This document shows, one piece after another, positions 21,753 to 29,729 of a stretch of DNA of 64,000 nucleotides; position 1 is the stretch's first letter, and the number at the start of each line of letters is the position of its first letter. The position numbers were made by a program, and so were the translations under genes. Where the stretch lies: NCBI RefSeq assembly GCF_000717185.1, contig NZ_JNYE01000006.1, positions 98,709 to 162,708 of the forward strand. The letters are read 5' to 3'. The notes under the pieces were generated by a model. The model was not told the DNA's origin. It searched no databases and saw only the letters and a program-made list of their open reading frames with translations. The stretch is from Kitasatospora phosalacinea. GTDB taxonomy: Bacteria; Actinomycetota; Actinomycetes; Streptomycetales; Streptomycetaceae.

Positions 21753-21934
21753 TGGCTCGCCTGAAGGTCACCCAGACCAAGTCGTACATCGGTAGCAAGC
21801 AGAACCACCGTGACACCCTGCGTTCGCTCGGCCTGAAGCGGCTGAACGACACCGTGGTGAAGGAGGACCGCCCGGAGATCCGCGGCATGGTCCACACCGT
21901 TCGCCACCTCGTCACGGTCGAGGAGGTGGACTGA
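21752..21934 (+). CDS. rpmD: 50S ribosomal protein L30 (uL30)
   Basis: A 60-residue protein, [20 protein letters not shown] with the family segment [21 protein letters not shown] 21752 overlaps the rpsE stop (TGATG). A longer open frame reaching into rpsE exists but is ruled out by the family start. Confidence 0.98.
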   Translation: MARLKVTQTKSYIGSKQNHRDTLRSLGLKRLNDTVVKEDRPEIRGMVHTVRHLVTVEEVD

Positions 21935-21936
21935 TC

Positions 21937-22389
21937 ATGTCGGACTCGCCGATCAAGCTCCACAACCTGAAGCCCGCCCCGGGCGCCAAGAAGGACAAGA
22001 TCCGTGTTGGTCGCGGTGAGGGCTCCAAGGGCAAGACTGCAGGTCGTGGTACCAAGGGCACCAAGGCCCGCTACCAGGTTCCGCAGCGCTTCGAGGGTGG
22101 CCAGATGCCCCTCCACATGCGCCTGCCGAAGCTGAAGGGCTTCAAGAACCCGGCCCACAAGCAGTTCCAGGTCGTGAACCTGGACCGCCTGGCCGAGCTC
22201 TACCCGAACGGTGGCGAGGTCACCGTGGCCGACCTGATCGAGAAGGGCGCCGTTCGCAAGAACGAGCTCGTCAAGGTCCTCGGCCAGGGCGACATCGCCG
22301 TGGCGCTGCAGGTGACGGTCGACGCCGTCTCCGGCTCCGCCGCCGAGAAGATCACCGCGGCCGGCGGTTCGGTCACCGAACTGCTCTGA
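21937..22389 (+). CDS. rplO: 50S ribosomal protein L15 (uL15)
   Basis: The 150-residue protein begins [20 protein letters not shown] and has [20 protein letters not shown] and [18 protein letters not shown]. It is the last ribosomal gene before the interruption of the spc operon. In most bacteria, including Streptomyces, secY follows directly; here it is 11.8 kb away, and a terminator follows rplO. Confidence 0.99.
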   Translation: MSDSPIKLHNLKPAPGAKKDKIRVGRGEGSKGKTAGRGTKGTKARYQVPQRFEGGQMPLHMRLPKLKGFKNPAHKQFQVVNLDRLAELYPNGGEVTVADLIEKGAVRKNELVKVLGQGDIAVALQVTVDAVSGSAAEKITAAGGSVTELL

Positions 22390-22404
22390 CGCGCGCAGCA
22401 CCCG

Positions 22405-22442
22405 GGCCCCGGTCCTCCCGCGAGGGAGGACCGGGGCCTTCT
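22405..22442 (+). terminator. Terminator after rplO
   Basis: A perfect 15-bp stem, GGCCCCGGTCCTCCC with its complement, around a GCGA loop, followed by TTCTTC. It begins 16 bp after the rplO stop and would separate the ribosomal genes from the inserted polymer block. Confidence 0.92.
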
Positions 22443-22479
22443 TCGTGCACGGATGTGTTCGGAAGCACACCGTCGCCTG

Positions 22480-22508
22480 TTCTTCCGGCCGGGGCCGACG
22501 GCTAGGAT
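22480..22508 (+). promoter_or_regulatory. Candidate promoter of the polymer block
   Basis: -10 TAGGAT (22503-22508) is excellent; the -35 TTCTTC (22480-22485) at 17 bp is partial. It lies about 44 bp before the first Stealth start. Confidence 0.55.
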
Positions 22509-22551
22509 GGGCCGCCGTTGCCGGGGACTGCCCGGCCCGTCCGATGGAGCC

Positions 22552-24059
22552 GTGACCGTGCTGGGTGCTGTCATCCCCGAGGCACCCGCGCAGCCGCGGG
22601 CCGCGGGAGCGTGGGACCTGCCCGGGCACAGCTGGCTCGGGCCGCAGTGGTCGTGGCACCCCGACCGCCCCCGCACCGCCCACACCAAGCCGGAACTGAC
22701 GCCGCTGGAGGGCCGCGAGGCCAACCACCGGGCGGTCACCGCGCTGCTGGACGCGGCCGGCGTCGAGCACTTCACCGTGCCGGGGGTGGACGACCGCAGC
22801 TCGGTGATCGGCGTCCCGGAGCCGCGCCGGGCGGCCGCGCTGGCGGCGCTCGCCGCCGGGACGGACGGCTCCGGCGCCTTCGCCACGGCCGTCCGGCCCG
22901 GGCGCCCGCTGGAGCGGCCCCTGCGCCCCGCCGACCGGGCCGACTGGGACCGGTTCGCCGACACCCCGGTGCTGCAGGTGTCCTGGCCGCTGCTCGACCC
23001 GACCGGCACCCTGGCGCTCGGTCACGAGTACGGCTGCGCGGTCGAGTTCTGGACGGTGGACGGCGGCCTGCTGCGCGCGCCGCGGGCCAACCGGATCGCC
23101 GGCCGGGTCGCCGCCGACGGCCCGCCGGTGGAGCTGCCCGCGCACCTGTTCACCCGGCTGCTGTCCGCGCACGGCACCGACCCGGTCAACCACCGCACGG
23201 TGCGCAGCCGGGCGGAGTTCGACCGCACCGGCATCGACGCCATCACCTTCCCCGTGGACCTCGTCTACACCTGGGTGGACGGCACCGACCCCGCCTGGCA
23301 GCGGCGCAAGGCCGAGGCCTCCGGCGCGGTCTACCACTCCGAGTCGGCGAGCGACGCCCGCTTCCTCAGCCGCGACGAACTGCGGTACTCGCTGCGCTCG
23401 CTGCGGCTCAACGCGCCCTGGGTGCGCAACGTGTACGTGGTCACCGACGACCAGCGCCCGCACTGGCTGGACGAGGACGTCCCCGGCCTGCGGGTGGTCG
23501 ACCACCGGGAGGTGTTCGCCGACCCGGCGAACCTGCCGACCTTCAACTCGCACGCCATCGAGTCCCAGCTGCACCGGATCGACGGCCGGTCAGCGCCGAG
23601 GACACCCCGGTGGACGCGGCCTGCAAGAACAACCGGGTGCTGCTGGAGGAGTGCTTCGGCCGGGTCAACTCCCAGCCGATGGACCACATCCCCTACGCCC
23701 TGCTGCGCAGCGTGATGACCGAGATGTCGGAGCGCTTCCCCGCCGAGTGGGCCCGGACGGCGGCCAGCCGGTTCCGCGCCATGACCGACCTGTCGGTGAC
23801 CTCCTCGCTGCACCACTACTACGCGCTGTTCACCGGGCGGTCGGTGCCGAGTTCACTCCGGTACGGCTACGTTCAGTTGGCCCACCCCGAGCTCGCCCAG
23901 CGGCTGGCCCGGATGCTCGCCTGGCGCGACCGGGACGCCATCTGCGTCAACGACGCGTTCTCCGTGCCGGAGGACATGGCGGCCCAGAACGCGGTGCTGG
24001 AGCCCTGGTTGGAGGCGTACTTCCCGACCCGCAGCCGCTACGAGCGGGGCCCCCGATGA
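22552..24059 (+). pseudogene. Stealth-family sugar-phosphate transferase, broken by an internal deletion
   Basis: Stealth proteins transfer hexose-1-phosphate units to build phosphodiester-linked surface polysaccharides. Reading from GTG 22552 there is an N-terminal region, then CR1 (DLVYTWVDGTDPAW) and CR2 (RDELRYSLRSLRL...PWVRNVYVVTDDQRPHWL, LPTFNSHAIESQLHRIDG). At 23587 the frame changes and sequence resumes with VSAEDTPVDAACKNNRVLLE and the C-terminal region (TSSLHHYYALFTGR, WLEAYFPTRSRYE). About 45-60 residues normally lying here, including the Asn-Asp-Asp segment of the family, are absent, so this is a deletion and not just a frameshift. The product as written cannot be a full enzyme. 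It breaks at the same point as the gene at 25763. An assembly error is possible. Confidence 0.8.
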
Positions 24060-24134
24060 GCAGGGTCGGCGACGGGAACGGGAAGGACGGGGGGTCCGCA
24101 CGGCCGTGCGGACGCGAACACAGGGAGACTGCGG

Positions 24135-25766
24135 ATGGCCGCGGACACCACGCACGTCGTCGGTAACACCTACCGGGCGCTGGTGCCCGCCGGCATCCGG
24201 CGGCGGGTCAGCACCCAGTTGTCGAAGGACGCCCGCACCAAGATCAAGCGCCGGCTGGCGGTGGCCGCCGGGCCCGCCGACCGCTACCGCACCGAGCGGA
24301 TCCACCGCCGGCTGCAGCGCACCGCGGAGGGCGCCGAAGCGGTGCGCCGACTGCCCGGCGGACGGCTCGCCCAGGTCCACTCCGGGCTCACGCCGCTCGA
24401 AGTGCTGCGCCACAACCTGGAGTTGGTCGCCCGGACGCTGGAGGCCGCGGGCGTCGACTGGTTCGCGGTGCCCGCCGTCAACGACCGGCACGCCGCGCTG
24501 GCGGTCGACGCCCGCGACCGGGTCCGGGTGTACCGGGCGCTGGCCGCGGCGTTCCGCGAGGCGCCGGGCACCGTCGAGCAGGTGCTGCCCGCGCCCCGCG
24601 GCGGCAGCAAGCCCCGGTACGGGGCGGACGTCCGGTTCGGGCGGCTCGACGGCGCGAAGGTGATCCGGATCGGCTGGCTGCGCTCCGACCCCAGCGGCGG
24701 CCTGGTCATCGGCACCAGCGTCGCCGTCGAGATCGAGTTCTGGACCAGGAGGGGCGACCGGCTGACCGGCCCCCGGCACAACCGGGTGATGCGCACCCTG
24801 TCCGCCCAGTCGCCGCCCACCACCGCCCCGCTGGGCGTCTTCACCCAGTACGCGGGCACCGCGGACGACGGCGTGCGGCTGCGCACCCGCGCGGAGTTCA
24901 CCGTCCGCCGCGCCGACGAGGTCGACTTCGACATCGACGCGGTCTGCCTGGACGCGCCCGGCGACGACCCCGAGCTGCTCCGCGCCACCCTGCGCTCGCT
25001 GCACCAGTACGCGCCCTGGACGCGCCGGATCCACCTGCTGACGACCCGGGAGGCGCCCGACTGGCTCGCCGAGCACCCCGCCCTGCGGGTGCACCGGGTC
25101 GAACTGCCCGCCGGGCACCGGCCCGAGGACGTCCGCGCCGGACTGCACCTGCTGCCCGGACTGGCGGAGCACTTCGTGCTGTTCCCGGCCGGGGCGATGC
25201 TCGGCCAGCGCGCCAAGCCGCACCTGTTCTTCACCCCGTTCGGCCACCTGCGGCTGTTCACCGCCGAACCCGACGGCAGCGAGTCCCCGGACGCCCCCTG
25301 GCGGGCCGTGCTGGAGGCCGAGTTCGGCCGCACGGTGGCCGGCACCGTGCGCCCCGGGCCGCACGCCCGGCTGCGCTCGCTGTCGGCCCCGTCGGCCGAC
25401 CGCCTGCCGCCGGGCGCGCCCCGCACCGACGCCGAGCGCTCCGGCCTGGCCGCCGACCCGCACGACTGCCTCCACCAGTACTGGGCGTACGCGGAGGGCC
25501 GCGGCCTGCCCGGCGCGGCCCGGCTGCTGGCGCTGCGCGCCGACGCGCCGTTCGCCGCCGCCCGGCTGGCCCGGATGCTCGCCCGGCGGGACGCCGCGCT
25601 GCTCCAGTTCGGCGGCCTGAACGACCCCGGCACCCCCGCCGGGGCCGCCGGGGCGGTCCGCGAACTGCTGCGCACGTACTACCCGGTACCCTCCCCGTAC
25701 GAACGGACCGACCGGTCCGCGGAGAGCGCCGTCGGGAGCGACGGGCAGGAGGTGGCGGGGGAGTGA
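24135..25766 (+). CDS. Stealth-like paralogue with degenerate catalytic motifs
   Basis: The 543-residue product aligns with its two neighbours from end to end: the region AAGVDWFAVPAVNDRHAALAV, the middle LLRATLRSLHQYAPWTRRIHLL and the C-terminal YYPVPSPYER. Key motifs are lost: VYTWVDG reads AVCLDAPGD, and the family Asn-Asp-Asp segment reads EHFVLFPAGAMLGQ. The frame is intact. It is therefore probably a non-catalytic partner or scaffold, or has altered chemistry. ATG 24135 follows AGGGAGACTG. The stop overlaps the next GTG (GTGA), so it is coupled to the second true Stealth gene. Confidence 0.75.
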   Translation: MAADTTHVVGNTYRALVPAGIRRRVSTQLSKDARTKIKRRLAVAAGPADRYRTERIHRRLQRTAEGAEAVRRLPGGRLAQVHSGLTPLEVLRHNLELVARTLEAAGVDWFAVPAVNDRHAALAVDARDRVRVYRALAAAFREAPGTVEQVLPAPRGGSKPRYGADVRFGRLDGAKVIRIGWLRSDPSGGLVIGTSVAVEIEFWTRRGDRLTGPRHNRVMRTLSAQSPPTTAPLGVFTQYAGTADDGVRLRTRAEFTVRRADEVDFDIDAVCLDAPGDDPELLRATLRSLHQYAPWTRRIHLLTTREAPDWLAEHPALRVHRVELPAGHRPEDVRAGLHLLPGLAEHFVLFPAGAMLGQRAKPHLFFTPFGHLRLFTAEPDGSESPDAPWRAVLEAEFGRTVAGTVRPGPHARLRSLSAPSADRLPPGAPRTDAERSGLAADPHDCLHQYWAYAEGRGLPGAARLLALRADAPFAAARLARMLARRDAALLQFGGLNDPGTPAGAAGAVRELLRTYYPVPSPYERTDRSAESAVGSDGQEVAGE

Positions 25767-27347
25767 CCGGACACAACCCGGAGGGGTCGAGACTGGTCGG
25801 GGTGTACCGCAACGCGCTGTCCCCCTCGGCCCGCAGCGCGCTCGCCAACTCGATACCGGCCGGCGTCCGCAGCCGGGTCAAGCGGGCCGTCGCCGAGGTG
25901 CCCAAGCCGCGCAACTTCGCCGGGGCCCGGGCCAGGCGGCTGCTGCGCCAGTGGCCCGAGCTGGCCGGCCGCACCGACGGCGTCCCGCGCGCCACCCTGT
26001 TCGGCAACCTGGTGGTGCTGGTGCACCGCCGCCCGCGCCCGGTCGAGCTGCGCGAGCACGTGCTGCGGCTGGTCACCGACGCGCTCACCGACGCGGGGGT
26101 GCGGTACTTCGCCCTGCGCGGCCCGTCCGACCTGCGCACCTGCATAGCCGTCCCGGACGGCGAGCGGGCCGCCGCCGAACTCGCGCTGCGCGCCCTGGGC
26201 ACCCGCACCCCCTGCTACGCGGCCGCCACCGACCGGGCCGGCGAACTCGTCGGGGAACTGCGCGAGATGTCCGAGGAGGGCACCTGGAAGCGGCTGCGCG
26301 GCACCCGCACCGTCCGGGTCGCCCAGCTGTGGACCGACCCGGGCGCGAAACTGCTGATGGGCTTCACCTACGGCTGCGAGATCGAGTTCTGGGCCGCCGC
26401 CGGGGGCGTGCTCACCGCCCCCCGACCCAACCGTGCCGCGGTCACGGTGCCCGAGCACGGCCGCGAGGAGGAGGTGCCGGCGAACCGGCTGGGCCAGTTC
26501 ACCGACCCGTACCCGCCCGCCTCCGCCACCGTCCGCACCCGGCCCGAGTTCACCGCCCGCCACCCCGAGGACGTCGACTTCCCGATCGACGTGGTCTACA
26601 CCTGGGTGGACGGCGCCGACCCCGCCTGGCAGGCCCGGCGCGCCGCCGTCGGCGGCGAGGCCTACCACCGGCAGGCCGCGAACGCCGCCCGCTACCTCAA
26701 CCGCGACGAACTGCGGTACTCGCTGCGCTCGCTGCACCTGCACGCCCCGTGGGTGCGCCGGATCCACCTGGTCACCGACGGGCAGCGCCCGCACTGGCTG
26801 GACGAGGACCACCCGCGGCTGCGGGTGGTCGACCACCGGGAGGTGTTCGCCGACCCGGCGAACCTGCCGACCTTCAACTCGCACGCCATCGAGTCCCAGC
26901 TGCACCGGATCGACGGCCAACCGGGAGCTGGTCCGCGGCCGCTTCGGCACGGTCATCACCCAGAAGATGCTGCACGTCCCGTACCCGCTGCGCCGCAGCC
27001 TCCTCGCCGAGATCGCCGAGGAGTTCGCCCCGCAGGTGCGGGCCACCGCCGCCAGCCGCTTCCGCAGCATCGGCGACGTCGCGGTGCCGTCCTCGCTGTA
27101 CCACTACTTCGCCTACCACACGGCGCGCGCCACCCCCGGCGACCTGGCGTACACCTACCTCGACCTGGGACTGCCCAACGTCGAGCGGCGGATGGGCATC
27201 CTGCTCGCCGGGCGCGACCGCGACGCCTTCTGCCTCAACGACACCGTCACCGAGCCGGGCACCGCCCGCGACCGCGCCGTGCGCGACTTCCTGGAGTCGT
27301 ACTTCCCGGTGCCCAGCCCGTACGAGAAGCCCGGAGCCACCCCGTGA
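25763..27347 (+). pseudogene. Second Stealth-family transferase, broken at the same position
   Basis: From GTG 25763 the frame carries a basic N-terminus (VRSRVKRAVAEV), the shared N-terminal region, CR1 (DVVYTWVDGADPAW) and CR2 (LNRDELRYSLRSLHL, LVTDGQRPHWL, LPTFNSHAIESQLHRIDG). At 26918 the frame is lost and the family resumes in another frame at NRELVRGRFGTVITQKMLH through the C-terminal SSLYHYFAYHTA and YFPVPSPYEK. The Asn-Asp-Asp region is missing. The 98 bases before the break (26821-26918) are identical to 23490-23587 of the first gene. The long open frame running through the break into the glycosyltransferase is a GC artefact. If the deletion is real the protein is inactive. Confidence 0.8.
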
Positions 27348-29719
27348 GGATCGCCTTCCTCATCAACAACGTCTACGGCATCGGCGGCACCAACCGCACC
27401 GTGATCAACCTCGCCCAGGGGCTCTCCGCCCGGCACCGGGTGGAGATCGTCTCGGTCTTCCGCCGCCAGGAGACCACCCGGTTCGAGATCCCGCCCGGGG
27501 TCGCCCTCACGCCGCTGGTCGACCTGCGCCCCGGCGGCTCCGGCGCCGACCGCGGCCACCCCCTGCTGGCCGAGCCGACCGAGGAGGTGCCGCCGCAGGA
27601 GGAGTTCCACGCCCAGTACAGCAAGCTGTCCGACCAGCGCATCCGCGCCTACCTGGAGGGCACCGACGCGGACGTGGTGGTCGGCACCCGCTCCAGCCTC
27701 AACCTGTTCGTCGCCCGCCACGGCCGCGAGGACTGCGTCCGGGTCGCCCAGGAGCACATGACGCACCTGGACATCCCCGCCGAGGTGCGCGCCGAGATGG
27801 CCCGCGCCTACCCGCGGCTCGACCTGGTCACCACCGTCACCGAGGCCGACGCCCGCACCTTCCGGGACACCACCCCGGTACCCGGCGTGCCGGTGCTGTG
27901 CGTGCCCAACAGCGTCCCCGAGCCGCCCGTCCGGCCCGCCGACCCGGCCGCCCGGCTGGTCGTCGGCGCCGGCCGGCTCGACCCGGTCAAGCGCTACGAC
28001 CTGCTGGTCCTCGCCTTCGACCGGCTGCGCGAGGAGTTCCCCGACTGGCAGCTGCGGATCTACGGCCAGGGCACCGAGCGCGCCGCCCTGCGCGCCCTGA
28101 TCAGCGACCTGCGGGCCACCGAGCGGATCCTGCTGATGGGCAGCGCCGCCCCGCTCGACTCCGAGTGGGCCAAGGGCTCGATCGCCGCGGTCACCTCCGA
28201 GCGGGAGTCCTTCGGCATGACGGTGGTGGAGGCGATGCGCTGCGGCCTGCCCGTGGTCGCCACCGACTGCCCGGTCGGCCCGCGCGAGATCGTCCGCGAC
28301 GGCGAGGACGGCCTGCTCGTCCCGACCGGGGACGTCGACGGCATCGCCGCCGGACTGCGCGCCCTGATGGCCGACCCCGCCCGCCGCGCCCGGATGGCCA
28401 CCGCCGCCCTGGCCAACTCCCGCCGCTACGACCCCGGGCGGATCGCCGAGCGCTACGCCGACCTGTTCCGGGACGCCGCCGGGCGCCGCGGCCTGCACCC
28501 CGCCGACGACACCGGCACCGGCACCGCCCCCGCCGCCCCCGCCGACCACCAGCTGGCCCGCGGCACCGTCCGGGCGATGGGCTGGGCCCGCCGCTTCTGG
28601 ACGCCCGGCACCGTCGGCAAGGGCGGCCTGGCCCTGGTCTCCGTCGCCGCCGGCGCGGCCGTCCGGATCACCGCGGCCACCGCCCACCTCGACCTGACCG
28701 ACCCCGACCCGCTGCTCGCCGTCGACCTGCCGGCCGACCAGGCCGACGGCCTGACGCTGCTGCTGCGCGAGGTCGGCGACCTGCGCAGCGAACGGCTGCT
28801 CGTCCTGCCGGCCGCCCCGGTCGCGGACCCGCCGCCCGGCAAGGCCCGGCTGGCCGTCCGGCTCGGCCCGCAGCTGCGCGAGGCCCTGTACGAGGGGCGC
28901 TGGACCGTCGTCCTGGAGACCGCCTCCGGGGTCCGCTCCCGGGTCACCGCCGGGGTGCGCGAGACCCGGCGGCTGATCGCGGACCGCGACCGCCTCCTCG
29001 CCGAGCCGGCCGCCCCGCCCGGGGTCGACTGGCTGACGCCCTACGTCACCAAGGAGGGCCACCTGGCCCTCCGCTCCTGGCGCCGGGCCAGGCACGCCGA
29101 GTGCACCGCGGTGCGGGTCGCCGACGACGGGCAGCTGGCGGTCGAGGGCGCGGTGGTCGGCGCGGTGCGGCTCGCGGAGCGGCCCCGGCTGCAACTGCGC
29201 CGCCGCGGCGCGACCGGCACCGTGCTGGAGTACACCGGCCGCGCGACCGGCCGCCGGTTCCGGTTCGAGCTGTCCGCCGAGGAGCTCGCCCTGGCCCGGC
29301 TCAACCGCTGGGAGGACTGGGACGCCTGGCTGCTGCCCGGCCCGGCCGGACCGGGCGGCGGACGCTCGGCCGCCGACGCCGCCCGCACCCTCGACGTCGA
29401 CACCGGCCTGCGGGCGGGCCTGGACAACCAGACCGCGCCGGTCGACCTCGAAGCCGAGGCGGCCGAGGCGGCCGGAGCCGCCGCGGCGGACGGGACCGCG
29501 GCCGCCCCGGCCGCCGAGGACCCGACCGCCCCGCTGCGGATCGCCCGGATCCTGGACGACTTCGCCGACCCCAAGCCGATCCTGGAGTACCCGGCGGCGC
29601 TCCTGACCGACGGCGGCGCCCCCGGCTACGCCCTGGTGCTGCCCGCCGCCCGGATCGACGTCCGCCCGTACTGCACCGGCAAGGGCGAACTCTCCTTCCA
29701 GGTGGTCGAACGGGACTGA
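27344..29719 (+). CDS. GT4-type glycosyltransferase with long uncharacterised C-terminal region
   Basis: The first 375 residues or so form a GT-B glycosyltransferase: acceptor-side RIAFLINNVYGIGGTNRT and donor-side AGRLDPVKRYDLLVLAF, with the family-4 motif ESFGMTVVEAMRCGLPVVAT near residue 290 that contacts the nucleotide sugar. The remaining 400 residues, up to RIDVRPYCTGKGELSFQVVE, look beta-rich with Ala/Asp-rich linkers and match no family I can name. GTG 27344 overlaps the preceding stop (GTGA), so the gene belongs to the same operon as the Stealth genes. It may build the primer or side chains of the polymer. Total length is 791 residues, about twice a normal GT4 enzyme. Confidence 0.85.
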   Translation: MRIAFLINNVYGIGGTNRTVINLAQGLSARHRVEIVSVFRRQETTRFEIPPGVALTPLVDLRPGGSGADRGHPLLAEPTEEVPPQEEFHAQYSKLSDQRIRAYLEGTDADVVVGTRSSLNLFVARHGREDCVRVAQEHMTHLDIPAEVRAEMARAYPRLDLVTTVTEADARTFRDTTPVPGVPVLCVPNSVPEPPVRPADPAARLVVGAGRLDPVKRYDLLVLAFDRLREEFPDWQLRIYGQGTERAALRALISDLRATERILLMGSAAPLDSEWAKGSIAAVTSERESFGMTVVEAMRCGLPVVATDCPVGPREIVRDGEDGLLVPTGDVDGIAAGLRALMADPARRARMATAALANSRRYDPGRIAERYADLFRDAAGRRGLHPADDTGTGTAPAAPADHQLARGTVRAMGWARRFWTPGTVGKGGLALVSVAAGAAVRITAATAHLDLTDPDPLLAVDLPADQADGLTLLLREVGDLRSERLLVLPAAPVADPPPGKARLAVRLGPQLREALYEGRWTVVLETASGVRSRVTAGVRETRRLIADRDRLLAEPAAPPGVDWLTPYVTKEGHLALRSWRRARHAECTAVRVADDGQLAVEGAVVGAVRLAERPRLQLRRRGATGTVLEYTGRATGRRFRFELSAEELALARLNRWEDWDAWLLPGPAGPGGGRSAADAARTLDVDTGLRAGLDNQTAPVDLEAEAAEAAGAAAADGTAAAPAAEDPTAPLRIARILDDFADPKPILEYPAALLTDGGAPGYALVLPAARIDVRPYCTGKGELSFQVVERD

Positions 29720-29729
29720 CCGGCCGCCC

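Noticed and set aside
22552..27347. Programmed ribosomal frameshifting to explain the broken Stealth genes
   Set aside because: There is no slippery heptamer at 23587 or 26918, and conserved family sequence is missing, not just out of frame.
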